Made by a program: the position numbers and the translations under genes
In this document: in pieces, positions 14,172 through 63,500 of the stretch
How the letters are laid out: each line of letters starts with the position of its first letter
How positions within the stretch are numbered: the first letter of the stretch is position 1
The notes under the pieces: generated by a model
The model's input: only the letters and a program-made list of their open reading frames with translations
Database searches by the model: none
Told to the model about the DNA's origin: nothing
Assembly: GCF_032854445.1 (NCBI RefSeq)
Contig: NC_088300.1
Span: 70,406,984-70,470,983 of the forward strand
Direction of reading: 5' to 3'
From: Liolophura sinensis
Lineage: Eukaryota > Mollusca > Polyplacophora > Chitonida > Chitonidae
Length of the DNA stretch: 64,000 bases

Positions 14172-15107
14172 TGAATTAACACCACGATTGTAGAGAGTGT
14201 GGACATTTTTCCTTTCACTGTGCAAGTCTGCAGTCTGTGCTTGTGGGTAATGGACAGAGGTGTGATCAGTATCACACACAGCCAATGAACAACGCCCGTG
14301 TTTCGTGATGTGAGGCGAAATCACACAAGATTTGCAGGTTATCAGACTGGTGTTCAGGTCTCGTTTAGAATTAATTTCATGACGAGAAGTGGGAATGCGC
14401 ATTACATGAACTACATATCCCAAGGTTTTGCTTACTTTTATGTTATTTTTGCAATGCAGAAGTAATTTGTAATGCCACCAATACATGTAATACTGGCAGA
14501 CATGAAGACAGTGAGCATCCACGTAATGGGACAATAGGCTGACAGGCATGGAAGGCACCAACGGAGTAACAAGACAATAATCCACTGATAAACACCACAA
14601 AGACACATCTACAATTCCAGTCTGGGAAATTTAATCTCCTCATAGTTTACTTGTACATAATGAAAGCTATTTACAATGAGATGATGTTTCACACAACATG
14701 ATGGTAGATCAAAGACAGAACTTAAATACATAAGGCTGACATTCTGACAGCTTACTGATCCACGAATTCTCTTTCCAAGCATAGAACTGAAGGTCATGTT
14801 AACATCATGTACTGCAATAGATATTCCAATAATTTTCATGTCGTGCAAGAAAACTCCAGCTTTTTAATATTTCAACAAATTCATGTGATGTTCTGTTAAT
14901 AAACTGTCAACATTTTGTATGAAACAGCAGTGTAATGTAATCTGGTCACACATCAGGACACAACTGAAGCAGGCTATGATAAACACAACCGAAGCAGGCT
15001 ATGATAAACACAAAAACGCAGAACTATATCTATACAATATCTGGCATGATGAAAACTGTCGAGCTTTCTCTGTCATCAGTCAGTTTTTGAAAAGATCTGT
15101 AGACCTT

Positions 15108-15113
15108 TTTAAT
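15108..15113 (-). terminator. SNRNP200 poly(A) signal (ATTAAA)
   Basis: ATTAAA on the minus strand about 120 bases after the SNRNP200 stop codon. An alternative AATAAA on the same strand is much further on, at 14121-14126. Confidence 0.45.
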
Positions 15114-15232
15114 TAGTACAGAAGCCCACAGTTTACCGCATCCTTACATTAGTCTTCAGGTTTTGAGCTCATGTCCAAAGATAACCTGTACGACATCCAT
15201 CGTTAGGCCTTGGTAATGAACATATGATGTAC

Positions 15233-53785
<38,553 letters not shown>

Positions 53786-53960
53786 GGTGTGCTATGGCCA
53801 GGAAATATATCCTCAGCCAGCAAAATTGGAAAACAACGTTGATCAAACGTGGCGGAAGTGCAGCACTGCGCAAGGCTGCAAGTTCCCACAAACTTCCGGT
53901 TTAAATTTAAAGTCACCGAAAACTTAACTTTCTCTGTCAAAATCCTGAAAGAACAGGACG
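53786..53960. promoter_or_regulatory. SNRNP200 promoter, possibly shared with TTC1
   Basis: Immediately upstream of the SNRNP200 ATG are two ETS-type sites, GCGGAAGTG (about 53862-53870) and ACTTCCGG (53892-53899), and an NRF1-like CTGCGCAAGG between them. No TATA box is seen. This composition is typical of housekeeping promoters. TTC1 runs away in the opposite direction, so a bidirectional promoter is plausible. Confidence 0.5.
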
Positions 53961-54959
53961 GATAGAAAATGCATCATTCTTTTCTGTGTCTCTATTACTT
54001 ACTGGTTCATCGTGTGTAAATTTTAAAATATTTGTTTTGCAAAGATTGTTGTTGGTTGTCTCCCTTGATAATCATCTCTTCTGCTGGGAGTAGGGAAACG
54101 ATAACGAAACTTCTGACACAATCGAGAGGAGATAATGCCAATCGACTATTAAGGCGATTTTCCGGTAATTATTAAGTATTTTAGTTGTGTGTTTGTTGTT
54201 GTAAAATGTTGCCGATAGTTTTTTTTTTATATAAAACTGATTTCATTTAGCAAAAGAATCAACATGGTCAGTAGTTAAACCAAAAGTGGGAGCTAGCCCG
54301 CTCTTTACCCTGCGATGGAGCTGCACGTACCTCTACACCTTCGCTAACACTACGGGGTAGAGCTACGCAATTCTGTATTTGATTTTCTTGAAGTAGTATC
54401 AGAGTTCTGCCAACTCTCACCTCAGGCACGTTTCTCGTGTCTCCAGCGAAAGTACAGACCGTAGGTGGCAGAATCGCCTGAACGCCATTTATACCTATAT
54501 AACAAGGTAGATGACTTCAATCCCTAGGACAGAAGACCTAGGCCTAACTTTCATAACTGGACATAAAACATGGAAGTCTAATCTCAACCAAATGACATTC
54601 ATTCCAAAGCTGACACACTAAGCTTTACATTGGTATTATATGAATTTGCAAAAAAAACATGCTTTCACTTGGCCACACGAAGCCGGAAACCTGTAAGCTT
54701 GTAGGATTTTTGTTTAGTTGGACAAATCCGGTAAAAGGGAAAAGACCGCCAAGCAACAGTTCTGGGTTGATCTCTCAGCAATAAAAGCTGCTGGCGCCAC
54801 CATATTTCAGCGCTCAACCAACTGATATTTATGGAGGGAAAGAGCCCTAGATTTGTCGGATCGACGGTAAAGAACATTCACTGCTGTACAGGCATCAAAT
54901 CTTCCATAGCATAAATTGGTGTCAGCTGCATGTTCCTACAAATTAACTAACCCAATCTT

Positions 54960-55160
54960 AAAAATTAAACGTTGAGGTCTATTTACAAGAATTTCTGATA
55001 TTTACCTGCCTTAATGTTTAATCATTGAATTAAAAAAACCCAGTCCTCCACAGATTGCTTTGCAGAACAGACCATCTGGATTTTTTAATTCAATGATTAA
55101 ATGTTCAGGCAGGTAAATATCAGAAATGGTTGGAAATAGACCTCAACATTTAATTTAATT
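54960..55160. repeat. Foldback element with arms of about 90 bases
   Basis: The left arm (TTGAGGTCTATTT, TTTCTGATATTTACCTGCCT, TTTAATCATTGAATTAAAAA) is repeated in reverse on the right, with a short loop near 55050-55075. The arms match nearly perfectly, so the sequence could form a long hairpin. It looks like a non-autonomous foldback or MITE. Confidence 0.85.
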
Positions 55161-55354
55161 GAACAGAGGTTGGTATTACCAAAAATTGTCCATGGCTTGA
55201 TAGCTCATTAACTGCTATGGTATAGGATCGGAAAATGTGATTATTTTTCGTGAACAGGCATGATTGCCATGGACCCTTTTGCTTTGGCAAGTCTCACAAC
55301 AGGTTAGTTAAGTGCAGAGATCACACGGTTGATGTTGCCCATGTGAACAGCAGT

Positions 55355-55500
55355 AAATGTTCCTTACCGTCAGTCTGACAAATTAGAGACTCTTTCTTTC
55401 CATAACTCTTGAAACTGCGTTGCTCGATAAGAGTTACAACGTTCCACAGCTATCTTTTTACTGAGCTGGTGGAGCATTATAGCCAGTGGGGCAACCAATG
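55355..55500. repeat. Diverged dispersed repeat shared with SNRNP200 intron 1
   Basis: Resembles 46835-46930 and its duplicate at 49525-49620. The shared pieces are CTTACCGT, ATTAGA, CCATAACTCT, TTGCTCGAT and AGAGTTACA. The family is unidentified. Confidence 0.5.
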
Positions 55501-55950
55501 GTTAACCATACACCGTTTCATGCAGTGTCCGATAAGTCCTTTTTGAATGGTGCCAGCAGTCCAAAATGTGTTAACTGTGGCTTTTATCTCTTAGCTCACC
55601 AGTACCTTGAACAGGTATATTCCACTTGGTAATGGCACACCAGCTACGAAATCACGGGATGGCCACTGCTGAAGCATTTTGCTTACACAACAGGTATGGG
55701 TCTTGAAAATTTGTCTTTCGTGGATGGCGCATGCTCATTAAACCTGAAATCACGGGCAGTCTTGTTTTGAAATAGTTTGCAGTGTCATGAATACGAGGCT
55801 GGTATGCTGTTACAGAGTCGAATATACCTGGGATGTTGAGTTTCACAGTCTCGAATTAGACGCTAGCTTTTCCCCAGAGAAGCACAGTGATCCACCGGTC
55901 CTAAACGCCTACGCATGATAAATGTATCGTGAGATTGCTCTGACGTTAGG

Positions 55951-56303
55951 AAAAATTTTGTTTGGTGAAGGATGCCCCCAAACCAACGTCAGAGTGCACT
56001 CCATTTAAAAACATGATGCAGTCGCAACAAAAATTACCTAACAAATACATCTGCACAACCTGAAGTTTGCACACAGTTATGTTCCTTATCTTTCAGTTTG
56101 TGTGTGTTGATTTGTCGCTAGCACCATGCTAATCTCTTTCCTTCCTTGACCCGGTGGGCATTGAGGTTCCTTAGTGATGCTTAAAATGATTCGCTGTACT
56201 GACAGCCTTGACATATTTGACAAAAGCAAATAACTCCATCAGGTTTTTAAATGGCGTGTGCTATGAAGTTGGTTTGGGGCCACCCTTGGTCAAACAAAAC
56301 TTT
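55951..56303. mobile_element. MITE with terminal inverted repeats of about 65 bases
   Basis: Left end AAAATTTTGTTTGGTGAAGG ... CCCCAAACCAAC ... CCATTTAAAAAC and right end in reverse (GTTTTTAAATGG ... GTTGGTTTGGGG ... CAAACAAAAC) match over most of 65 bases. There is no coding capacity in the roughly 220-base interior. Confidence 0.75.
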
Positions 56304-56397
56304 GCTAAACCTAGTGCCAAGTAATCCTGGTAGCCCTTTGTTGATGTTGAGGTCAGTTATTTTTATTAAAACAGTCTTTTGTTGTATCAGTATTATG

Positions 56398-56482
56398 AAA
56401 TTAGATATCAGTGTTAGATTATAAATAATTTGTTAGATTATAAATAGATTATAGATTATATTAGTTAGATTATAAATAATTT
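56398..56482. repeat. AT-rich tandem tract
   Basis: Repeated TTAGATTATAAATAATTTG-like units (about four) directly before the acceptor of the first TTC1 coding exon. Confidence 0.75.
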
Positions 56483-56543
56483 GATTTTTAACTTACTGAT
56501 GCTCCAGGTTATTCCACTGAAGCAGAAAAGCATAATTCTCATC

Positions 56544-59500
56544 ATGGAGAGCAACCAAGAACAAGCAGCAGAGGAAAGGACAGAGCTCTCCAAGAAATTG
56601 GAAAACTTGGTATTCGTAGATGCAGAGGAAAATGTTGTGGCTGAAAACCCTGTATTTAGATCTGGTGCTAGTGGTGATTCTTTGGATGCCAACAATGAAC
56701 AAGTGTCTGACTATGAGAATGTTCATCAAAAACCTTCACTAGCTGATCGTCTTAATAAAGAGTTGGATGAGAACTCTGAGCTCTCACAGTCTGATACACA
56801 CAGTGCCATGTCAGGCCATGTCAGTGACTCTTGTTCAGAAAACAAGAAGAAAGCAAAGACTGTTGAGTTGTCACGAGGCGATAATTCTAGTGACGCAGAG
56901 CAGACAGAAGATGGTGAAGATGTAAGTGATGGGGAGGATGCTTACCACTCAGCTGAGGAGGGTGACATTGTGATAGATGAAGAGAACCTGAGAGAAATTG
57001 AGGAAACATTAACAGAAGAAGAGAAACTTGTAAGGAAGCTCTTTAATATCATATGTTTTGAGTTTATGTGGATTGTTCATTTGGAACCATGTGGTATTTA
57101 TTTAGTGCATGCTTTGACTTTTAGTTTAAAAGAAACTTCTGGTTACCGTTTTTGTATTGCCCTGAGTCATTATGAAGATACCCAGTCTCTAGAGATGGAG
57201 TTTACTAGGGTTCTGAAAAGGTTCTACAATGATATGCTTTGACTAAAGGCCTAACACTTATGTGTCGTCCATTGTGGATTCCAGAAATTTGTTACTGATA
57301 TGAGGATAGGATATCTGGTTGAAAGTTTGAGCACTTTTGCGTAAATCCATGCAAAATATTTTTCCCAAAACTCGTGATCTTTTTTGTTTGTACAAGAGTG
57401 AGGACTAAGTTAAAGTGATTTTCTAGAGAAACTGTGAAAATCTGATTTAGATAATCAGTTATTTAAACTAAAAATTCCTGGGTTCCTATTGTTATTAGTG
57501 TACACTATTATAAAATGTGTGTTCGATTTGGGTTTAATGTCTTTTACAACATGAATATATTCATATCATGATGGTGTCTCCTTGTACCAGGCAGGACCCA
57601 ATGCTGGCTTTTGTTGTATTGTCCTTTCTCACTGGAAAGCCATGTCGAAGACACCTGACATGATGCCCAACCCACTAATATTATACTGACACTGCCTGGG
57701 CTGACCAGTACTGACCAGTACAAAAAGGGAGGTAGTACCAAGATTACTGATGTTACTGAAGTGTTAAGTATGACTTGAATCAAAATTGAACCCTGGATCT
57801 GCTGGTTATGAGGCAGTTGCTCTATCCACTATACCACCACAGCCTGTGAACTTCATGAGTAGATACTGTGTTGTGTGAAAATATACATAATGATCTGACA
57901 CAAGCTGAACAAATAATTAAAATCCATGGTAGTCTTTTCACATTTATTAATTTATGTCATTGTGTTGTTTAAGTTTTGCTTGCTTTGCTGTTTACAGAGC
58001 AGAAGAGAAGATGCTCAGGCTTTGAAAGAAAGTGGAAATAATCTCTTTAAGGAAGGTGAATATGCAGAGGCCATCAAGGCTTATGGAAAGGGCCTCCAGT
58101 TATGTCCTCCATCGTTTGCCAAAGACCGCTCCATCATGTATTCCAACAGAGCCGCCTGCCACATGAGATCAGTAAGCTATATTCTACTATTTAATATTTC
58201 CTTTTGTGGTATGTTTATCTTTATGAAAGAATTTTCCACTTATTCAGCAGAGGTTAAGCATGTATGGATGAAGGTAGTCTGGAGGCTGTTTCTCAGAAGT
58301 GTCCGAATTTTACGACGGCGTAGGCTAACTTTTTTGGGCTACGTCTGTTTCTCAAAGCATGTCTTAAATCTCTCCAGCAGGCGTAACTTCTGCGACCTGT
58401 CAGCAACCTAGTTTGGACAAGAACTGGAACTCTTCAGTGAAAAAAGGACAAAAATGTGCATTCACCGACATAGATTCTACAACAGCAACATTAGCTTCGA
58501 CAAAAGGCAGTTACACGCACAATTACTTCTCTGGTCTATTTTCTGTAGCGGGTTTCTGAAACATGCATAATAATTTGGCAGGTGCTATTTGCAGCTTTTT
58601 CATTGTTACGACCCACCTACAACATGTCATCGTCAGCGCAAAATTCGTGACCTGTCGAGGGCGTAAATTTGTTTGGAGAAACGGTGACGTTGTAAGTTTT
58701 ATGACTTAAGACTGGCTTAAGTTTACGACCGTCGCTTTTGAGAAACAGCCCCCTGGATTGTACCACTGCTCTTTACCAGATTTCTGACAAACCTATTGCC
58801 TGTGAACTACCCATTACTTGAATAGCCAGAATGGGCCTATGTTTTTCTAAGGTTGATTATCGCTTGAAATTAAAGTTACATTCAACCATAATTATCAAAG
58901 ACAGATCAACATGTTTTAAAATAAATTTTGCGGAATGAATGAATGATTTGATGTTATATGCAGTTGGCAATACCGGTATTTTGCAGAAACTGGGGCCACT
59001 TTCATAAAGCTTCATAGGTCATGTTTCTGTTGAATCTTTTCATCAGAGACAAAATGCTTATTTACAAAATTTTGTGAAAAGGGACCGAGAGCAAATAACT
59101 GTACAAAATAAAGTCAACTACATCACTTTTTATTTAATTACTGATTCACTTTCTGTTTTGTTGAGTGCCTCAGACAGACAAAAAAGGAGTTCAAACCCAG
59201 CATATGTGACTTTTATTTGGTATTTGCAGGAGAATTTCGAAGAGGCCATAGAAGACAGTACAAAAGCCTTGGAGCTGAACCCAAACTACATGAAGGCATT
59301 GTTAAGACGGGCCGAGCTGTACGAGAAGACAGAGAAACTGGACGAGGCTCTGGCCGATTACACTCAGGTTGTGAACATGGACCCATGTCAGCATGCTGCC
59401 AGGATAGCTTGTGCGGTATGTCTCCAACACTCTCTTCTCCAGAAATATGGAATCAGCTCTAGCTAGAACTACGTTCAACTTCATTAATCCAGTATTTTTT

Positions 59501-60513
59501 ATTATTCTTTTTTTATAAGAATTGGCATTGTCTAGGTTAAAATGTGACAAGATGACATACGTTTAATTTTATGAAAAATTGATTTTGCGAAATTTTATGG
59601 AACTGGACCTAAATGTTTATTAATATATACTGTAATATATTGCACATATTAATATGTGCAGTATGTTACTGTATCATTATCTTGTTACTGTATCATTATC
59701 ATGTTACTGTATCATTATCTTCTTATTGTATTATTATCTTCTTACTGTATCATTATTTTGTTACTGTATCATTATCTTCTTATTGTATCATTATCTTGTG
59801 ACTTGTGAATTGTAGAGACTGCCTGATCAAATCAAGGAAAGAAATGAAAAGATGAAAGAGGAAATGTTAGGTAAGTCCATCTTGACTTTCAAAGTCAAAT
59901 TGCTTCTATCTTGTGTGATAACAGTAACACCAACCTTGCAGTGCATAAGTTGCCTGAAGACGTGCAGATAACCATTGCTCCTTGTTCATTTTGTTACGTG
60001 TACCGGGTAAGGAAACTATGTTTGTTTGAATTGCTTTGCTGTTTGTTTGTGACTGCAAGTCGTGCACTGATCATGTCATTCTCAGTAATGTAAGCATGTC
60101 TGTGTGTTGTTCACTGAACTGCCTCATTTTTTCATCCTGCGGATAGAAATGGGTTTCCCCAAGGCTCCTCGCAGCTTCCCCCTACTATAATGCTGGCTGC
60201 GGCAGTATAAGTGAAGTATTCTTGAATATGGCGTAAAACACCAATAAAATTAATAAATAAATCAATAAATAAGTAAATAAATCATTTTGTCATATTCTTG
60301 TATTGTTCCATCATGCATGGAATTACCTCCCTTTGATAATTTGTTTCTGTGATACTGTGTACACTTGTACATTTTCTTTTATTTTCAGGTAAACTTAAGG
60401 ACCTGGGCAACATGATTCTTAAGCCATTTGGCTTGTCAACCAATAACTTTCAACTACAACAGGATCCAAACACAGGAGGCTACTCTGTACAGTTTAACAA
60501 CAATGGAAAATAA
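56544..60513 (+). CDS. TTC1: Tetratricopeptide repeat protein 1, five coding exons
   Basis: Encodes a 341-residue cytosolic adaptor; vertebrate TTC1 is a co-chaperone-type TPR protein reported to bind heat-shock chaperones and Ras or G-alpha subunits. Coding exons: 56544-57029, 57998-58171, 59230-59415, 59816-59870, 60389-60513, total 1026 nt, with all phases consistent. Residues 1-162 are acidic and low-complexity ([18 protein letters not shown]). Three TPRs follow: about 164-198 ([20 protein letters not shown]), 203-236 ([18 protein letters not shown]) and 237-270 ([19 protein letters not shown]). The conserved C-terminal helix is [19 protein letters not shown]. The start is the ATG at 56544, with A at -3 and G at +4; the exon acceptor is at 56507, so the 5' UTR is spliced. 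The human protein is about 292 residues, and the difference lies in the N-terminal region. Confidence 0.95.
57521..57848 (-). mobile_element. Second tRNA-derived SINE family (family B)
   Basis: On the minus strand the head GTGGTATAGTGGATAGAGC (A-box-like) and GGTTCAATTTTGA (B-box-like) is followed by a body and the tail GACATTAAACCCAAATCG. It lies in the first intron within the TTC1 coding region. A partial relative lies at 63784-63983. Confidence 0.75.
58281..58753. mobile_element. MITE with inverted ends GGCTGTTTCTCA
   Basis: Left end GGCTGTTTCTCAGAAG and right end CTTTTGAGAAACAGCC are inverted copies; subterminal TTACGACGG and GACGGTCGTAA also correspond. It is about 470 bases, non-coding, in the TTC1 intron between the second and third coding exons. 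CTGG occurs at both borders and may be part of a target-site duplication. Confidence 0.7.
59662..59800. repeat. 19-bp tandem repeat, about seven copies
   Basis: Units of GTTACTGTATCATTATCTT end 15 bases before TTC1 coding exon 4, so the array supplies the pyrimidine-rich region of that acceptor. Confidence 0.9.
60138..60284 (+). mobile_element. SINE family A 3' fragment
   Basis: Core pieces GGGTTTCCCC, ATAATGCTGGCTGC, ATAAGTGAAGTATTCTTGA, the AAAACACCAATAAA end and an AAATAAATC-rich tail. It lies in the last TTC1 intron. Confidence 0.75.
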
Positions 60514-60783
60514 CCAGACATGATTGATACAAATGTTCTATACTCTGAATTTAATTAATACTGAACTATGATGTGATGTTAGGCATTCGTATAGTCTTAA
60601 TTTTCCTTTGAATGATATTGACTTCTTTCTCCATAATCCAAAAATGTAAAGAAAGAGTTAAAGCAAAAGTGAGTTAACAATGTTCAGTGAAAATAACTCA
60701 AATCAAGGAAGCCTTACATATTGAGCCCATTCACAATATAAAGTAAATGAGGCATTATTGGAGACTAAAGTTGACACCAGGCT

Positions 60784-60965
60784 TACTGTATTTCACCTAT
60801 TAATAATTCACTTTCAGCAACACATTAAGGCATTAAAATGATGTTTTTGATGTTAACACTTAAGTTTTCCGGATAAGAAATTAATAAAATTTCACAAAAA
60901 GGTGGTCCTATTAGGTGAATGAATCTGTCAGAATCAAGCAAAGTGTGCCTCTTGAAAAATGCCAA
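60784..60965. repeat. Dispersed repeat, copy 2
   Basis: Related to 11268-11440: shared TACTGTATTTCAC start, and CCTATTAGGTGAATGAATC plus GTCAGAATCAAGCAAA near the end. Confidence 0.5.
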
Positions 60966-60997
60966 ACTTTTGGTAAAATGCACAAAATGATAATACA

Positions 60998-61530
60998 CAT
61001 TTGAGCAGCTGAGGTCTAACCTCCCTTGATGCCAGAGAGTCATTATATGTGAACAGCTGAGGTCTGTCCTAACTTGATGCCAGTGAGTCATTATATGTGA
61101 ACAGCTGAGGTCTGTCCTCCCTTGATGCCATTGAGTCATTATATGTGAAAGCTGAGGTCTATCCTCCCTTGATGTCAGTGAGTCATTATATGTGAACAGC
61201 TGAGGTCTATCCTCCCTTGATGTCAGTGAGTCATTATATGTGAACAGCTGAGGTCTTTCCTCCCTTGATGCCATCATATGTGAACAGCTGAGGTTTGTCC
61301 TCCCTTGATACCAGTGAGTCATCATATGTGAACAGCTGAGGCCTTTCCTCCCTTGATGCCAGTGAATCATCATATGTGAACAGCTGAGGCCTTTCCTCCC
61401 TTGATGCCAGTGAATCATCATATGTGAACAGCTGAGGTCTATCCTCCCTTGATGTCAGTGAGTCATTATATGTGAACAGCTGAGGTCTGTCCTCCCTTGA
61501 TGCTAGTGAGTCATTATATGTGGACATCGG
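60998..61530. repeat. 48-bp minisatellite, about 11 copies
   Basis: Units of TGAACAGCTGAGGTCT, TCCTCCCTTGATGCCAGTGA and GTCATTATATG. The 48-base period produces 16-residue periodic open frames on the minus strand (60825-61421, 61234-61551) that are not genes. Confidence 0.95.
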
Positions 61531-62116
61531 AATTAATATAGCCACTTTCAATTAAACACATCCATGACACATAGCTGTTAATGGGTGGTTGTGAGCGTTG
61601 TATAGAGTCAAGTGGATTTATCAAATGCTGCAAATTTGTACCACAAACCACTCCGTGGGAATGGGGCTTTACTGGGTATACCTGTCATTTATCCAGGTGT
61701 ATTGATTATACAGCCAACCACATATTTCTTATGATTGCTTGGGACTAAGACACGTGGTTCATTTGTTCTGTGTGAGTATAGGTATTTTTCTTCAGTTGCT
61801 GTCTTGTAAACAAAATGGTTCAGAATATACGCTATGCTATGTTTCTAAGAAGCTTTCCATCTCCTGATCTTTGATACAACGCGCAACTTAGTGGTGCAAA
61901 GTGTCATGCTTCTTGACCTATGAAAGGTTAAACCACAAACAGGCATCAAGTTACATGCCATGTGTATCTATTCTCTGTGCCAGGCTGAACTGCTGTGTGA
62001 TTAATAATGGTATTTATTAAGACAGGGATGTATGAGTGGATGATATGTTTGCAGTTCCGAATTTTATTGTCATAGTGAATCTATGTGAGATGTCTGTTGT
62101 ACATTTTAAACGTGGC

Positions 62117-62122
62117 AATAAA
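62117..62122 (+). terminator. TTC1 poly(A) signal
   Basis: Canonical AATAAA in the context GGCAATAAAGTGATTC with a downstream T-rich element; the best hexamer after the TTC1 stop. Confidence 0.55.
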
Positions 62123-62324
62123 GTGATTCATTTTATTTGTAATCCATCAAAAACAAATGTGAATGTACTTGTACTTTGTGAGTGTTAGTATGTGCTAATG
62201 TGAAAGTTACCAGTGTCAAAGGTAACATCTGACTTCCCAGATTTGAATTTGAAGGTGAGAGGTGGCATATGAATTTGTCCCTTGGAGACTGTCATGCAGC
62301 CTCTTAGAAATGACTGACTGATTG

Positions 62325-62400
62325 AGTGGTGTTTTAATGCCGTACTTTAAGTTTTCAGTTAGATGATGGCAGTCAGGTTTATGAGTGGAGGAAACCCAAT
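62325..62400. mobile_element. SINE-like fragment
   Basis: GTGGTGTTTTAATGCCGTAC, TTTTCAGTTAGATGATGGCA and GGAGGAAACCC resemble both the family A core tail and the fragment at 45671. Its orientation appears to be minus. Confidence 0.45.
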
Positions 62401-62621
62401 ATGTAAGCCACCTACCTTCCCCAGACACCGGACAAACCTCCTGGCTTAAAACTGCAGCAGAAATAATGAGAGCTGGATTCAAAAATGTTAATAGTCTCAG
62501 CAGGCCTGTTCCTTGTCTGTATGAGCCATAGAAGAACCTTTTTGGAAATGAAAACCCAACAGAGTTCAGTGCAGGCTTATGTTGCTTACTTCTGCCAGAC
62601 AAATTGAGGACTGAATTAGAG

Positions 62622-62872
62622 GTGTACGTGGCCTAGCGTGTAGCATACCAGCGAAGCACGATGACACAGGAGACTTGCATCAATGCGTTTGCTTAGACTT
62701 CAAGTTCTGTTGAAATGCTGGCTTTATCTCTGGTTATATGTGTGAAGGCTTGCAACCTGCAGATGGTCATGGAATTCCCTCAGGCTCTCTCCCCACCTTT
62801 GGGAAGGTCCAGAGGAAATAAGTGACATATTCTTGAGATCGACATAAACCACCAATCACATAAATAAATAAG
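62622..62872 (+). mobile_element. SINE family A, old diverged copy
   Basis: A recognisable but worn head (GGTGTACGTGGCCTAGCGTG, CACAGGAGACTTGCATCAAT), a core (CCTGCAGATGGTCATGG, TGACATATTCTTGAG) and an AAATAAATAAG tail. Confidence 0.75.
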
Positions 62873-63175
62873 TATCTAAATATATGCCAACAAACTGTGA
62901 TGTGTTGGTCAGAATATCCAAAATGGGTTACAAGAACACAGAGATGCTAGCTGCCTTGTACTCAAATCTGTTCGAGAACCCTGTACTTGATTAATTCATC
63001 TAAAATGATTCCGAGATAAACGTGTCCAAGAGACAAATATCCAAAAGAGGCGACAAAAGTTGACAATGTTGAATAGATGTAGCCATTGGCTGCAAACCAT
63101 CTACTTGACCTTTAGGAAAACCCAGTGCCTTGAGATTCTTGTAAGGATCCAAATGTACATGAACCTGTCTTGTTC

Positions 63176-63290
63176 GCAACCTGTGGATGGTCATGGGTTT
63201 CCACCCACTATAATGCTGGCTGCTGTCGCATAAGTGAAATATTCTTGAGTACAGCATAAAACGCCAATCAAATAAATAAATAAATAAATC
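63176..63290 (+). mobile_element. SINE family A 3' fragment
   Basis: AACCTGTGGATGGTCATGGG, ATAATGCTGGCTGC and ATAAGTGAAATATTCTTGAG, then CAAATAAATAAATAAAT. No head. Confidence 0.82.
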
Positions 63291-63295
63291 ACATT

Positions 63296-63500
63296 CCACC
63301 CCCTCTTCCCTACACACCAGAGATGTTTCACCCATCTCCCCCTTCCCTACACACCGAAATGTTTCACCCACCCACCCCTTCCCTACACACCGAAATGTTT
63401 CACCCATCTCCCCCTTCCCTACACACCAAAATGTTTCACCCTTCCCTACACACCAAAATGTTTCACCCTTCCCTACACACCGGAGATGTTTCACGTTTCA
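63296..63500. repeat. 36-bp C-rich tandem repeat, about five to six copies
   Basis: Units of CCCCCTTCCCTACACACCGA and AATGTTTCACCCATCT, some shortened. It directly follows the SINE tail. The periodic open frames here (63000-63494 minus, 63323-63565 plus) are repeat-derived. Confidence 0.9.

Larger units (their letters stand above)
13952..15232. other. Intergenic interval between the CFAP206 and SNRNP200 3' ends
   Basis: This convergent interval holds the 3' UTRs of both genes. It contains an AATAAA for CFAP206 at 14166 and an ATTAAA for SNRNP200 at 15108-15113 on the minus strand. A 22-base direct duplication (core GAAGCAGGCTATGATAAACA) lies at 14964-15013. A 176-codon open frame on the minus strand (14076-14606) looks like chance. 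No further gene is seen. Confidence 0.6.
53961..56507. other. Interval upstream of TTC1 coding sequence
   Basis: Probably holds a non-coding TTC1 first exon (a donor-like TTCCG|GTAATT occurs near 54165) and a long first intron ending in GCTCCAG at 56507. It also contains a foldback, a TIR element, a dispersed repeat and an AT-rich tandem tract, listed separately. I see no other gene. Confidence 0.5.
60514..62122 (+). other. TTC1: TTC1 3' untranslated region (inferred)
   Basis: From the TTC1 stop to a clear AATAAA at 62117-62122, followed by a T-rich stretch. It includes the dispersed repeat at 60784 and the 48-bp array at 60998-61530. The extent is inferred from the hexamer; an earlier cleavage site is possible. 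Confidence 0.45.

Noticed and set aside
14076-14606. 176-codon open frame on the minus strand
   Set aside because: Cysteine- and histidine-rich random composition, no recognisable domain, and it lies in the 3' UTR interval of two genes.
58926-59229. In-frame upstream extension of TTC1 coding exon 3
   Set aside because: Sequence before the acceptor TTTGCAG at 59229 has no TPR character and would break the repeat register.
60825-61421. 198-codon periodic open frame on the minus strand
   Set aside because: Product of the 48-bp minisatellite in the TTC1 3' region.
63000-63494. 164-codon open frame on the minus strand
   Set aside because: About a third is C-rich 36-bp repeat and the rest crosses a SINE fragment.
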